Assembly: GCA_002387735.1 (NCBI GenBank)
Contig: DGKJ01000003.1
Span: 1-43,215 of the forward strand
From: Bacteriovoracaceae bacterium UBA4573
GTDB lineage: Bacteria > Bdellovibrionota > UBA1018 > UBA923
Direction of reading: 5' to 3'
Length of the DNA: 43,215 nucleotides
Positions 24,215 to 32,705 of this stretch are shown here, piece after piece. A model generated the notes under the pieces. It saw only the letters and a list, made by a program, of their open reading frames with translations. It was not told the origin of the DNA and ran no database searches. Both the position numbers and the translations under genes were made by a program. How positions within the stretch are numbered: position 1 is the stretch's first letter; each line of letters begins with the position of its first letter.

Positions 24215-27200
24215 ATGAAGAAAAATTCTGTAGTTTCGAGAGGGTCTTCGATTCTTTTGATCTGGGTTTTGCTGTTTCAACTTTCGCTAGGAACTGCGTT
24301 AACCCAAGCTGCTGGCAACGATGGGACGCCGACGTCCGATGGTGTGCCAATAATTGTCGATGGCTCGGAAGTTGACTCTCAGAACGAACTGAGTGCCGCC
24401 GCCGCCAGCGAACTGAGTGCGATCGCGCAGCAAATGGCCGAAGTGGCAGATTTTCACAGTCGAATTGATGGTGCGGCTCCCGGTTCCGCGGCTCCTACTC
24501 CGATAGATAATTGGCTTCTCAATGACCAGGGTATGCGAGTATTCGAAACCGTCGAAATTGAAAAAGGCCATTGGATCGATCGCCCAGTGAAGGAATACTC
24601 CTTTACTGGTCCTGGAACTCAGCTGCCCGAGGTGGTCGTGACGAACGCAATGAGGGAGCTCGAGTTTCAGTACGACCCATCTACTAAAGAATTAAAAATT
24701 TTAAAGGTTCAGTGGGACTCCAAGAATCAACGTCGCCAAATTACGCACGAACACTTTTTCAAAGGTGTAGAGCTTACAACTGAGTCTAACCATTTCCTCT
24801 CGGACTCTGATTTCGCGCTAGATATAGGCAAAACTATCGATAACGCTGAAGGTCGTCGCGAATACAGCATTAAGGCACCAGTAACCGTACTTTTTTCTTC
24901 TCGCCCGAAAATTATGCCAACCGGCGAGACCATCCCTTCTGGAATTCGTGCCTTTCTGTGGCCTATTTTGACAGAGCTAGTTTTTAAAGCCCCGGTTCCT
25001 TCGATGGTCGTGGTTCCTCAGCCGCCAGCGCGAGTTGTTGACATGGAGTTTCTCACTCCTGAAAAAACTCCCCAAGAACTTCAAGGCGCACAAAGTGGCG
25101 ATTTAAGAGTGTCGCTCGAAGTAGAACCCCCCTACGGGAAAGGGGATTCGATGGTAGTGAACACGTTAGTTAGTCGCAAAGAAATTCATTCGTTGATGGT
25201 CGAACATCTACGCCAGATGTTTTATGGGCTCGTTGCGCTTTCTCCAAGTCCGGAAATCGTAGACCAAATTGCGTCTGATCTCCTCACTATTGAAAATCAG
25301 AAAGCAAAAGACGTTAGCGAAGTAAACGCCGAACGCGAAACCATATTAGACTTAGGTAGATCCTCTCTTCCTGGAGAACTCGGCAAACAAATAGCGCTTT
25401 CGACCAATCTTTCTGGATTGTATGATCTCGTTCGAACTGGCGGGGGGTTAGATGCGTTGAATGCGACTCCTAGACACCAGCTACCATATGACCAATGGCA
25501 GCGAGAAAACGAAGTTATCCGTTTAACTCGTGATGCAGAGAAGGAGATTGGTGCACCTGCGAAACCTTGGCGGCAGATCTTGGTTGAAAGTTACGAAGCG
25601 GGTGGTGGCCCGGTAGCGGCTCAAGTTGCAAAGGTCGAAAAAAAGCAGACGACCGCAGTAAAAAAATACGTGGGAGGCATGGCGAGACTCGCCAAGGCTG
25701 TGTTGACTCCGAAAACCATGCTTATTTTGGGCACTGCCTTTTCGTATGACATTACCAATCGCATGAATAACGGAGCGAGCGCCGACATGCTCGTGTCGAC
25801 GTTGTCGCGCCTACTTGGTTGGACGCTCGATGCACCCGTGATTAAACATGTGGCGCAGGCCTTTTCGCAAACAGGAACTTATTTGCACGAACCCTGGGCA
25901 GCAACCCGATTGATGGTCGGAATTGGAGCCGTGTTGGCGCTGCGACCGCTGACTTTATTTTTGGCTCACCAGTATTCCAAAATTAAGAAGACCGGATGGT
26001 CCCCGGTGAAAGCGCTCTTTACTTACGGGACTCGTATCTATGCGTCTCTGTTGTGGGTAGGTTACGGACCCCAAAAACTCGTGATTGAAAAAATCATGAG
26101 ACAGAAAAATGTTTATCGTGCGGTAGACCTTGGGATGAATCCTCTGACCACGAGGGCAGCGTGGCACGCGCCATGGGCTTCGAAATCTAAGGTTGAAGAA
26201 GCTAGGCAAAAACTTGAAAAAACAGCAAACGCGGACACCCTCGTTCGACGAGCTCGGGCTCTTACATTGGCCGCGACTATTGTTTCGGAAGGACGTGGAA
26301 TTGACGTACCAACTTTGCTTATGGCCACCGAAGCAGCCGAACAAAATGCTTTGAGGCCGTTTCTAGAAACTTTAGGTTCACTTCCGGCGGAAGTGACGTG
26401 GAGAGAGCTGTCTTCGAAAGTCTATGCAGCGTTGAATGATCTGCACGATCGTGGAGTGGGAGTGGTTACGGCGGAAACTCCGAAAGAAGAGCTTGAAGCT
26501 TATGTGGAGTCTATGCGCAATGTTGCTGACGAGATAGATCGCTTAGTGACTGACCGTAAAACAGGCGTCGATAAAAAGAGCGCTGTGCGTGCAGCTAGGT
26601 GGACAAAAGAAAAAGCAAAGACATGGAAACGCCTTACGACGGATGCAGTGTTACCGTTTTTCTTTATCGGTTCAGCTGCGTACAAAGAACGTAAAAAGTA
26701 CACCGGGTTTGAATCAAGTGAACAAGGCGGAAAAATCGGCTACATGCAGTATAAAGAGGATTACGATTTTAGTGCTTGGTTCTACGCTGGAACAGACCCG
26801 CGACTCTTCGGCGGAGCCGCCGGCGGAAACGTTGTCGATATCGCACGGGTAAGCGGAGACCAGGTTGAACAAAATCTTTTGTATGGTCTTTTGAACGGTT
26901 ACGACGTTGAATCTTCGCTTGCGGCAGATGCCAATGCGTTGACCAACGTGTTTGAAGTGTTGAACAACGATAAGCTGATTTTAAAGCGCATTCGAGAACA
27001 GACGACTGGCGAGGCGGCTGAAGTGATTGTTAACGACACGGCCGATCCGAATGGCGACAGCTATTTTGCGGTACATCAGCGTACTTTGAATGCGAATCTT
27101 ACGGGATTTCACCTTCGAACGGTTGTAGGAGTAATTCCAAAAACATTGAGTTTGGCTGCGATCGCAATTGCGGCGAACCCCGGTAGTTTTGCAACCGCTT

Positions 27201-27958
27201 TGGGTGCTGGTTTCGCGGGAGCTATTCAAAGCGTCCCTCGACAGGCTGTAATTATTCTAAAAAAATATGGAATCAGCCCAGATGGGGATGTTGGGTATGC
27301 GACGGTTTGGCCGGGTGTGCGTAATGCGTCTCGTGCGCTGGAGAAAAACGTAAAAGCCAACCTTAAAAAAATTCAGAGCATCGATGGGAAGATGGCCTCA
27401 GCAGAAGAAGCAAACATGCGAGCGGCTACTAGGGAGCTTTTGGATCTATACAGAGCGTCGGGTACACCGATTCCGCAGGAATTCGCAGTGAGCCCCGCCG
27501 AGTATACGCCAGAGAAGATGAAACAACTTTGGACGTATTCTTTGTCTTCACCGGAAGCGGTACCTGCGCCCACTAAGGCGAGTCATTTCATGCAGGCAAA
27601 ACTTCTAAACGCCTCGTACGGAGCTCTGATAAGTACCGTGATTTTTTTAGCGGTTTCAAAAAACTTTTATAACCCCAAAGAGTCGGTCTGGACGCAGCTA
27701 GTAGAAGGACTCGTTACTATGGCAGTAACTTACGTTGGTGTTTCGGTCATGAAAGAAGTTGCGCCGAAGATCGCAGCGGTTCCAGCGGTGAATTGGACAG
27801 CCAAAAAGTTTGGAGCCGGTTTACGAACAGGGTTCAATGTTTTGGGGACCGTCTGGCGAGGCGTAACTTGGGCTCCTCGCAAAGTGAAAGCGGCGGTGGT
27901 TTACGCTGCAGTGAGTTGTCGAGAAATGCTGTCTTCTAAAGATAAGAAGTCGAAATAA
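24215..27958 (+). CDS. Large orphan membrane-associated protein, 1247 residues (hypothetical)
   Basis: I recognise no family. An N-terminal signal peptide (SSILLIWVLLFQLSLGTALTQAAG) is followed by an Ala/Ser-rich stretch and a predicted soluble domain to about residue 480, rich in charged helices and strands. Hydrophobic segments, candidates for membrane helices, occur near 499-515, 558-585, 605-625, 795-805, 969-1003, 1130-1150 and 1160-1180. Between them are long basic, helical stretches (for example RQKLEKTANADTLVRRARAL). The protein ends in a Lys-rich tail. ATG at 24215 has AGGGG about ten bases before it. It stands alone between a terminator-like hairpin and the peroxiredoxin promoter. 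Size, signal peptide and repeated hydrophobic segments suggest an envelope assembly or a secreted membrane-active protein; neither is shown. Confidence 0.75.
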   Translation: MKKNSVVSRGSSILLIWVLLFQLSLGTALTQAAGNDGTPTSDGVPIIVDGSEVDSQNELSAAAASELSAIAQQMAEVADFHSRIDGAAPGSAAPTPIDNWLLNDQGMRVFETVEIEKGHWIDRPVKEYSFTGPGTQLPEVVVTNAMRELEFQYDPSTKELKILKVQWDSKNQRRQITHEHFFKGVELTTESNHFLSDSDFALDIGKTIDNAEGRREYSIKAPVTVLFSSRPKIMPTGETIPSGIRAFLWPILTELVFKAPVPSMVVVPQPPARVVDMEFLTPEKTPQELQGAQSGDLRVSLEVEPPYGKGDSMVVNTLVSRKEIHSLMVEHLRQMFYGLVALSPSPEIVDQIASDLLTIENQKAKDVSEVNAERETILDLGRSSLPGELGKQIALSTNLSGLYDLVRTGGGLDALNATPRHQLPYDQWQRENEVIRLTRDAEKEIGAPAKPWRQILVESYEAGGGPVAAQVAKVEKKQTTAVKKYVGGMARLAKAVLTPKTMLILGTAFSYDITNRMNNGASADMLVSTLSRLLGWTLDAPVIKHVAQAFSQTGTYLHEPWAATRLMVGIGAVLALRPLTLFLAHQYSKIKKTGWSPVKALFTYGTRIYASLLWVGYGPQKLVIEKIMRQKNVYRAVDLGMNPLTTRAAWHAPWASKSKVEEARQKLEKTANADTLVRRARALTLAATIVSEGRGIDVPTLLMATEAAEQNALRPFLETLGSLPAEVTWRELSSKVYAALNDLHDRGVGVVTAETPKEELEAYVESMRNVADEIDRLVTDRKTGVDKKSAVRAARWTKEKAKTWKRLTTDAVLPFFFIGSAAYKERKKYTGFESSEQGGKIGYMQYKEDYDFSAWFYAGTDPRLFGGAAGGNVVDIARVSGDQVEQNLLYGLLNGYDVESSLAADANALTNVFEVLNNDKLILKRIREQTTGEAAEVIVNDTADPNGDSYFAVHQRTLNANLTGFHLRTVVGVIPKTLSLAAIAIAANPGSFATALGAGFAGAIQSVPRQAVIILKKYGISPDGDVGYATVWPGVRNASRALEKNVKANLKKIQSIDGKMASAEEANMRAATRELLDLYRASGTPIPQEFAVSPAEYTPEKMKQLWTYSLSSPEAVPAPTKASHFMQAKLLNASYGALISTVIFLAVSKNFYNPKESVWTQLVEGLVTMAVTYVGVSVMKEVAPKIAAVPAVNWTAKKFGAGLRTGFNVLGTVWRGVTWAPRKVKAAVVYAAVSCREMLSSKDKKSK

Positions 27959-27978
27959 AAAGACTGGGTTCTTTGGAA

Positions 27979-28005
27979 TTGGCACTGTTTATTCAGTCTG
28001 ATACA
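27979..28005 (+). promoter_or_regulatory. Possible promoter of the peroxiredoxin gene
   Basis: TTGGCA (27979-27984) and GATACA (28000-28005) with a short 15-base spacer. If used, transcription would begin near 28012, just before the palindrome at 28019-28032. Confidence 0.3.
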
Positions 28006-28018
28006 CGGTGGGTACAAG

Positions 28019-28032
28019 GTTCATTAATGAAC
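28019..28032. promoter_or_regulatory. Perfect 14-bp palindrome in the peroxiredoxin leader, possible operator
   Basis: GTTCATTAATGAAC is identical on both strands. It lies 38 bases before the peroxiredoxin ATG and just after the likely transcription start, a usual place for a repressor site. It does not match the known PerR or OxyR boxes that I can recall. A second small inverted repeat, AGCCC/GGGCT, follows at 28034-28048. Confidence 0.45.
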
Positions 28033-28070
28033 TAGCCCCCAAAGGGCTGACTAAACAGGAGACGTTTCAC

Positions 28071-28604
28071 ATGGTAAAAATCTATCAAAAAGCGCCTGAG
28101 TTTTCGACTCAGGGGTATTACGAAGGCAAGATCTCCAATTTTTCGCTGAAAGATTGGCAAGGCAAGTGGGTGTGTTTGTTTTTCTATCCGCTCGACTTTA
28201 CGTTTGTTTGCCCAACCGAGTTGCAGCAGTTTACTGAAAAATCAGAGGCATTCAAACGCTTGAATTGTCAGGTGGCCAGCGTGAGCGTCGATAGCCCCTA
28301 TTCCCACGAAGCTTGGTCGAAAGGCCCGCTCAAGGAACAACGCTATCCGATGCTTTCGGACCTGAATCATGCGATCAGTCAAAGCTACGGCTGCTACCTT
28401 GAAGACAAGGGTATTGCTTTGCGCGCGACCTACATTATCGATCCGCAAGGCACCTTGCAGTGGGCTCAATACCACCCGCTCAACGTTGGCCGTGAAGCCG
28501 ACGAAATCTTGCGCGTTCTCACCGCACTTCAAACCGGCGAACTCTGCCAAGCTGGCTGGAAAAACGGCGAAGAAACGCTTACCAAGAAACTGGCTCGCAA
28601 GTAG
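28071..28604 (+). CDS. ahpC: AhpC-type 2-Cys peroxiredoxin
   Basis: Reduces hydrogen peroxide, organic peroxides or peroxynitrite through a cysteine cycle. From ATG 28071 (AGGAG nine bases upstream) the protein has 177 residues; a longer frame from GTG 28008 has no ribosome site. The peroxidatic Cys47 lies in FYPLDFTFVCPTELQ and the resolving Cys159 in GELCQAGWKNGEETL, both exactly family-like. GRDADEILR-type residues appear as GREADEILRVL. It is a little shorter than AhpC of enteric bacteria (187 residues) and ends directly after the Lys/Arg tail. No ahpF or oxyR is adjacent. A palindrome in the leader and a strong hairpin behind make it a separate, probably regulated unit. Confidence 0.92.
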   Translation: MVKIYQKAPEFSTQGYYEGKISNFSLKDWQGKWVCLFFYPLDFTFVCPTELQQFTEKSEAFKRLNCQVASVSVDSPYSHEAWSKGPLKEQRYPMLSDLNHAISQSYGCYLEDKGIALRATYIIDPQGTLQWAQYHPLNVGREADEILRVLTALQTGELCQAGWKNGEETLTKKLARK

Positions 28605-28619
28605 TTTCGGTTCACATTA

Positions 28620-28655
28620 GGGGGCGAAAGTCACTTGCGTGATTTTCGTCCCTCT
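28620..28655 (+). terminator. Terminator-like hairpin after the peroxiredoxin
   Basis: Left arm GGGGGCGAAAGTCAC (28620-28634), loop TTGC, right arm from GTGATTTTCGTCCC to 28655. Pairing is nearly complete, with one G-T wobble and one bulge. The tail is C/T-rich rather than a clean T run. Confidence 0.6.
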
Positions 28656-28686
28656 AACCCTCTTTCTCCTCTCATTTTTTGTTTGC

Positions 28687-28716
28687 TTGAAAAAAAACCA
28701 ACTCTATCAGTATGCT
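28687..28716 (+). promoter_or_regulatory. Putative promoter of the lipoprotein gene
   Basis: TTGAAA (28687-28692), 18-base spacer, TATGCT (28711-28716). The lipoprotein ATG at 28726 starts nine bases after the -10 box, leaving at most a few bases of leader. Confidence 0.45.
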
Positions 28717-28725
28717 AGTAGGTGC

Positions 28726-29790
28726 ATGCAACGCCGAACACTCTTAATCGCTTGGGTTTCCGTTTTTTTACTCGTTTCCTGTGCTCATAAAAAGGAAGTG
28801 CACCCGCCGGTTGCGCAAGTCGTGCCGAACGACACCAACGGAGCGAGCCTGGCACTGACGGTGGAAAAAAAAGCGGACTCCGCTCGTCCTGAGATCAGTG
28901 ACCGAGACGAAAAACGAGTGGACGATATGCCGGCAGTAGAATCGGAAACCGCGTTAGCGCGCCCCGTTGCTGCGCCCAGCCCCGATACCCAAGAACCGGT
29001 GCGGCGTTCCGATTATCACAAACTTACCGATATAAAAAAAATCTGGATCTCACTCGCATTTGCGAACGTGCGTGTTCAAACCGGCGCTAGCAAAAAGAAC
29101 AGTGAAGCGCGAGTTAAAGTGTTTCCCCCTCAGGGACACACGCTCAAGACTGACCACTGTAGCGCCCATTTCGAAACCGACAATGGTGAATTACGAATTG
29201 TCGAAACAAAAAATATTGGAAAAGAAATCGTGAGTACGATTTCTGGTGCTCTGAAACTCGGTACCAATTCTATTCCAACGGAATTCGAGTGTCGCTACGA
29301 AGTAGAAATTGATTCTGCGGAATCCATAGATTTGGGTGTTCAAATTGTGCGGGGTAGTTTGACTGCCGAAAATTGGAAAAAAAATATAGAAGTTGAACTC
29401 GATTGGGGCGACGTCGATGTCGGCAACGTAGGTGCCGTGAATATAAATTGTGGGCGCTGCACCGTGGCGGGAGAGAACGTGAGTGGCCGTTTCGACTTTA
29501 GAATCGCCAACGGCAATGTCGGCGTCATTGGATTGCAAAACGCTGTAGTTGGCGAAACCTTGGGCGATCTGGTGTTAAAATGGAAAAATTTGCCTCACAA
29601 TGCCAAAGTTCAAGTGAAGTCGCGCGCCGGCGACGTGGTGTTGGGACTACCAAAGGGCGTTTCGGTCGCGCTTGACCTTAAAACCCCCAAAGGCGAAGTC
29701 TACAACAGTGCAAAGATCCCAACCTATTCAGGCGGCGTTCCCTTCGACGTCGCCGCTGAGATCGGCAATATTCGGTTGTACCGCTATTAA
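28726..29790 (+). CDS. Lipoprotein with DUF4097-like beta-repeat domain (hypothetical)
   Basis: From ATG 28726 the product has 354 residues and opens with a clear lipoprotein signal: MQRRTLLIAWVSVFLLVSC, with Cys19 as the lipidated residue after VS. The frame extends upstream to 28639 but that start overlaps the terminator hairpin. Residues 25-95 are a Pro/Asp/Glu-rich linker. From about 100 a beta-rich domain begins (KKIWISLAFANVRVQTG) and from about 205 short repeated strands follow (ELDWGDVDVGNVGAVNINCGRC, FDFRIANGNVGVIGLQNAVVG, VQVKSRAGDVVLGLPKGVSVALDLKTPKGEV, AEIGNIRLYRY), the pattern of DUF4097 right-handed beta-helix proteins. Function unknown; outer-membrane anchoring is expected as position +2 is Ala, not Asp. 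Confidence 0.75.
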   Translation: MQRRTLLIAWVSVFLLVSCAHKKEVHPPVAQVVPNDTNGASLALTVEKKADSARPEISDRDEKRVDDMPAVESETALARPVAAPSPDTQEPVRRSDYHKLTDIKKIWISLAFANVRVQTGASKKNSEARVKVFPPQGHTLKTDHCSAHFETDNGELRIVETKNIGKEIVSTISGALKLGTNSIPTEFECRYEVEIDSAESIDLGVQIVRGSLTAENWKKNIEVELDWGDVDVGNVGAVNINCGRCTVAGENVSGRFDFRIANGNVGVIGLQNAVVGETLGDLVLKWKNLPHNAKVQVKSRAGDVVLGLPKGVSVALDLKTPKGEVYNSAKIPTYSGGVPFDVAAEIGNIRLYRY

Positions 29791-29814
29791 ATACTGTTGC
29801 CCTTCAGGTACAAT
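29788..29814 (+). promoter_or_regulatory. Possible promoter of the exported methyltransferase-like gene
   Basis: TACAAT (29809-29814) is a good -10 box; TTAAAT (29788-29793), 15 bases before it, is a weak -35. The GTG at 29821 starts six bases after the -10 box, again a leaderless layout. Confidence 0.4.
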
Positions 29815-29820
29815 ACCCCC

Positions 29821-30606
29821 GTGAATTGGGGAAATCTTCCTAGACTGCTAGGGGTAGCGATTGTTCTTGTCGTCTTTCAGCCCATCCATGCTGATGGAGG
29901 GAACAACGACGCATGCAACCTGGCCGACTATCTCTTGAATCATCAAAGCGAAATCCACCAACGCAACGCCTATTCAGTAGACGGTTCGTTTCAAGATTAC
30001 CGTGAACAGTTTGGCGTACGTTTCGTGAATCTAACGAACTCATTGAGAGCGCCCCACTCGTGGCTTGACGTAGGAGGTGGCATGGCGCTTCCGATGCTGC
30101 AGAATCAAAGTGATCTTTTAAAGAAACTATCGCCCGAAGAACTGCCTACCAATATTTCGCTCTCAATCGAAACACCGCCCCTAAAAGCTGAGCCCCAAAC
30201 CTTGCGCAATTCACTCCCAAAATCTGCGGTGCAGTATGTGGCACGTGGAAAGGGCCTCGAGGACTTTAGTGTCGACGAGCTCGAGGCGTTGGGTTTGCAA
30301 ACGCTGATCACCGATCGGGGCGGCGGCACAACCTACACGCTACGTCCGAAGGATCTTTACCAACGTTATCATCAACTATTAAAACCCAAGGGCCTATTGA
30401 TGGTGAGCGTGCCGCCGAGAACCAAAATAAATAGCGGTGCGAAAACCTTTTTAGCGTGGTTACGATCCATTAAAGGATTTAAATTATTGGCCGAGGAACC
30501 TGGTTCCTATATTTTACAACGAACCGACGAGGCGTTCGACGCTCCTGAACTGACAATTAAATCGTTGATTCCGGGCTCGCCTCCGACACGCGAGTTTGTT
30601 TGGTAG
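29821..30606 (+). CDS. Exported protein with class I SAM-methyltransferase-like fold (hypothetical)
   Basis: From GTG 29821 the 261-residue product begins with a normal signal peptide (MNWGNLPRLLGVAIVLVVFQPIHADG). The frame reaches a TTG at 29797, but the promoter-like TACAAT lies inside that extension. The body resembles a Rossmann-type methyltransferase: motif I HSWLDVGGGMALPML near 78-92, an acidic second strand NISLSIETPPL, DFSVDELEALGLQTLITDRGGG, and a late RYHQLLKPKGLLMVSVPP, the usual 'bad news' segment of such enzymes. An exported SAM enzyme would lack its cofactor in the periplasm, so it may act outside the cell, inside a host or prey, or may have lost activity. The 3' end overlaps panC by 50 bases. 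Confidence 0.65.
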   Translation: MNWGNLPRLLGVAIVLVVFQPIHADGGNNDACNLADYLLNHQSEIHQRNAYSVDGSFQDYREQFGVRFVNLTNSLRAPHSWLDVGGGMALPMLQNQSDLLKKLSPEELPTNISLSIETPPLKAEPQTLRNSLPKSAVQYVARGKGLEDFSVDELEALGLQTLITDRGGGTTYTLRPKDLYQRYHQLLKPKGLLMVSVPPRTKINSGAKTFLAWLRSIKGFKLLAEEPGSYILQRTDEAFDAPELTIKSLIPGSPPTREFVW

Positions 30607-31405
30607 TCTCGATCAACACGTTATCAATCAGACGAGTAATGCCTAAATAAGCGGCGGCCGCGAGCACGCGGCCTTGCGGCCAATATTCAAAATACTGCAC
30701 GCGAAAGCCGTTTTGCTCGAGTACCGCAATTTGTTCGCAACAAACCTTCGCAGGGTCCGCGCCGCTTAGAATTTGATCGCGGGCGCGAGTGAGGGTTTTA
30801 AAAATCATCGGCGCTCGTTCTCTTTCTTCGCTCGATAAATATCGGTTGCGTGAACTAAGTGCCACGCCGTCATTTTCGCGCACGGTGGGTACGCCCTTGA
30901 TTTCGAGATCAAGATTGAGGTCTTCAACCATTTTTTTAATGACGAAAAATTGCTGGGCGTCTTTTAGGCCGAAATAAGCACGATTTGGACGTACTACATT
31001 AAAAAGTTTTAGCACTACCGTCGTTACCCCGCGGAAATGCCCAGGGCGAAAGGCCCCGCACAGGGGCTTCGAGAGAGCGTTTTCTTCGACGTAAGTTGAA
31101 AAAGAATCAGGGTAAAAGTCGGCGACTGATGGTGAAAAAACTGCTGAAACCCCACAAGCTTCAGCAATGTCGAGGTCCGCTTCGAATGGGCGCGGGTACT
31201 TTTGAAAGTCTTCGCGCGGTCCGAATTGTTTGGGATTAACGAAAATTGATAGGATCGTTACCTGGTTCTCTGCCGCCGAGCGTTTCAGTAATTCGGCATG
31301 TCCGGCATGCAAAGCCCCCATTGTTGGTACGAATCCGACGGACTGGCCGTGGGGGATCGTCCGGCGGTACTGCTGAAACTGTTTAGGTGTTTGCAGAATG
31401 ACCAC
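30557..31405 (-). CDS. panC: Pantothenate synthetase (pantoate-beta-alanine ligase)
   Basis: Joins pantoate and beta-alanine with ATP to give pantothenate. 282 residues, normal length. Motifs: VGFVPTMGALHAGHAELL with the nucleotide-binding HxGH, SIFVNPKQFGPREDFQKYPR, PGHFRGVTTVVLKLFNVVRPNRAYFGLKDAQQ (with the pantoate-binding Gln and KD replacing KMSKS), and VRENDGVALSSRNRYLS. The GTG start has AGGAGG seven bases upstream, within the end of coaBC (23-base overlap). It is the last gene of the - strand CoA operon. A C-terminal extension beyond IDNVLIE is short and variable in the family. Confidence 0.95.
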   Translation of the reverse strand: MVILQTPKQFQQYRRTIPHGQSVGFVPTMGALHAGHAELLKRSAAENQVTILSIFVNPKQFGPREDFQKYPRPFEADLDIAEACGVSAVFSPSVADFYPDSFSTYVEENALSKPLCGAFRPGHFRGVTTVVLKLFNVVRPNRAYFGLKDAQQFFVIKKMVEDLNLDLEIKGVPTVRENDGVALSSRNRYLSSEERERAPMIFKTLTRARDQILSGADPAKVCCEQIAVLEQNGFRVQYFEYWPQGRVLAAAAYLGITRLIDNVLIETTKQTRVSEASPESTI

Positions 31406-32705
31406 GGAGCGCCTCCTGAGATTGTTTGATTAACGATTTTTTATAATGCCATTTTTGTAGGGCCAATACGAGTAATTGTGCGGCCAGCTCCGTTTTTTTC
31501 TGAGCGGCAAATGCGACGTCCGTGAATTGATCAATCCAGACCCCTTCGTTGGTATCGGACTCGAAGCCGCCAGATGAAACATCGTTGGCAAAGATCGCAT
31601 CACAAGTTTTTGCGACGCGTTTAGTTCGAGCATATCTGATTACATCGTTGGTTTCAGCGGCAAAACCAAGGGTGAATTGGTCGGCGCGCGCGGCTTGCGA
31701 AACGCCCTTTAAAATGTCGGGCGCAGTACGCAAAGTAAATTGCCACTGCTCGCTTGACGTAGAATCTTGTTTTTTTATTTTTTCAGTCTCTGTTGTGGAA
31801 AATTCCCAGTCCAGTACGGCAGCAGTACCGATAAACAAGTCGTGATGAGGCCAAAGCTCCATGGCAGCTCGGTGCATTTCAGTGGCCGTATCGACTCTCA
31901 ATACACGCACGCGGGGGGTGCCGACGGGAGGCAGTTCGATGTCTGTCGGACCGACAATACAGGTGATATCGCAATTCGAAAACAGAGCGGCCCAGGCGAG
32001 TGCGGCTCCCATTTTTCCACTAGATCGGTTGGTGAGAAACCGCACGGGGTCGGCAAAAGATCTCGTCGGCCCAAGGGTGAGCAGAACTCTGGCTCGAGTG
32101 GGAGACTGTGTTTTTTGGTCGGCAGCGGAAGCGGCCATGGCGACTTGAATGAGTAAGTCGATCGGCTCGATCATACGGCCCGCGCCCTCTTCCTTACAGG
32201 AAGTTTCGCCGACCGCCGGGCCTAAAATTTGAACACCGCGATTTTTTAAACGCGCGACGTTTTCTTGAGTCGCTGCCGCCGACCACATCGCAGGATTCAT
32301 GGCTGGCGCAATTAAAATGGGTCCCGTGAACGCGAGTGATTCGGTTGTGAGTAGGTCGTCGCAAATTCCATTTGCAAGTTTTGCAATCACGTTAGCAGTA
32401 GCAGGTGCGATCAATAAAAGATCAGCCCAACGAGCCGCCGTGATGTGGTGAGTGTCGATCGCATCCGACCACATTGATTCCATTACTGGCGACTCCGAAA
32501 CAGTCGAAAGCGCCAAGGGAGCGACAAAATTTTTGCCAGCCGGCGTAAGTACGACGCGTACTTCGGCGCCGGCCTTTTTCAACAACCGCACGAGCTCGGG
32601 CGTTTTATAGGCTGCAATACTGCCGGTAACCCCGAGCAGGATCTTTTTTCCAACGAGCCCGTGGCGGCAGTTATCGATCACGAAGGTTTGCGCGGACGGC
32701 GTCAT
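31383..32705 (-). CDS. coaBC: Bifunctional phosphopantothenoylcysteine decarboxylase / phosphopantothenate-cysteine ligase
   Basis: Turns 4'-phosphopantothenate into 4'-phosphopantetheine in two steps. 440 residues. The N-terminal flavoprotein half (CoaC) has KKILLGVTGSIAAYKTPELVRLLKKAG, the active-site HHI in DTHHITAARWADLLLIAPATANVIAKLANGICDDLL, the substrate clamp APAMNPAMW and SCKEEGAGRM with the redox Cys. The C-terminal half (CoaB) has DPVRFLTNRSSGKMGAALA, a TAAVLDWEF in place of AAVADW, and GFAAETND. The redox-loop spacing (SCKEEGAGRM) differs slightly from E. coli. It overlaps coaX by 35 bases at the start and panC by 23 at the end, so all are probably translated as a coupled set. Confidence 0.95.
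   Translation of the reverse strand: MTPSAQTFVIDNCRHGLVGKKILLGVTGSIAAYKTPELVRLLKKAGAEVRVVLTPAGKNFVAPLALSTVSESPVMESMWSDAIDTHHITAARWADLLLIAPATANVIAKLANGICDDLLTTESLAFTGPILIAPAMNPAMWSAAATQENVARLKNRGVQILGPAVGETSCKEEGAGRMIEPIDLLIQVAMAASAADQKTQSPTRARVLLTLGPTRSFADPVRFLTNRSSGKMGAALAWAALFSNCDITCIVGPTDIELPPVGTPRVRVLRVDTATEMHRAAMELWPHHDLFIGTAAVLDWEFSTTETEKIKKQDSTSSEQWQFTLRTAPDILKGVSQAARADQFTLGFAAETNDVIRYARTKRVAKTCDAIFANDVSSGGFESDTNEGVWIDQFTDVAFAAQKKTELAAQLLVLALQKWHYKKSLIKQSQEALRGHSANT

Noticed and set aside
28008..28070. Longer peroxiredoxin with 21 extra N-terminal residues
   Set aside because: GTG 28008 has no ribosome site and the extension includes the palindrome; ATG 28071 has AGGAG and fits family length.
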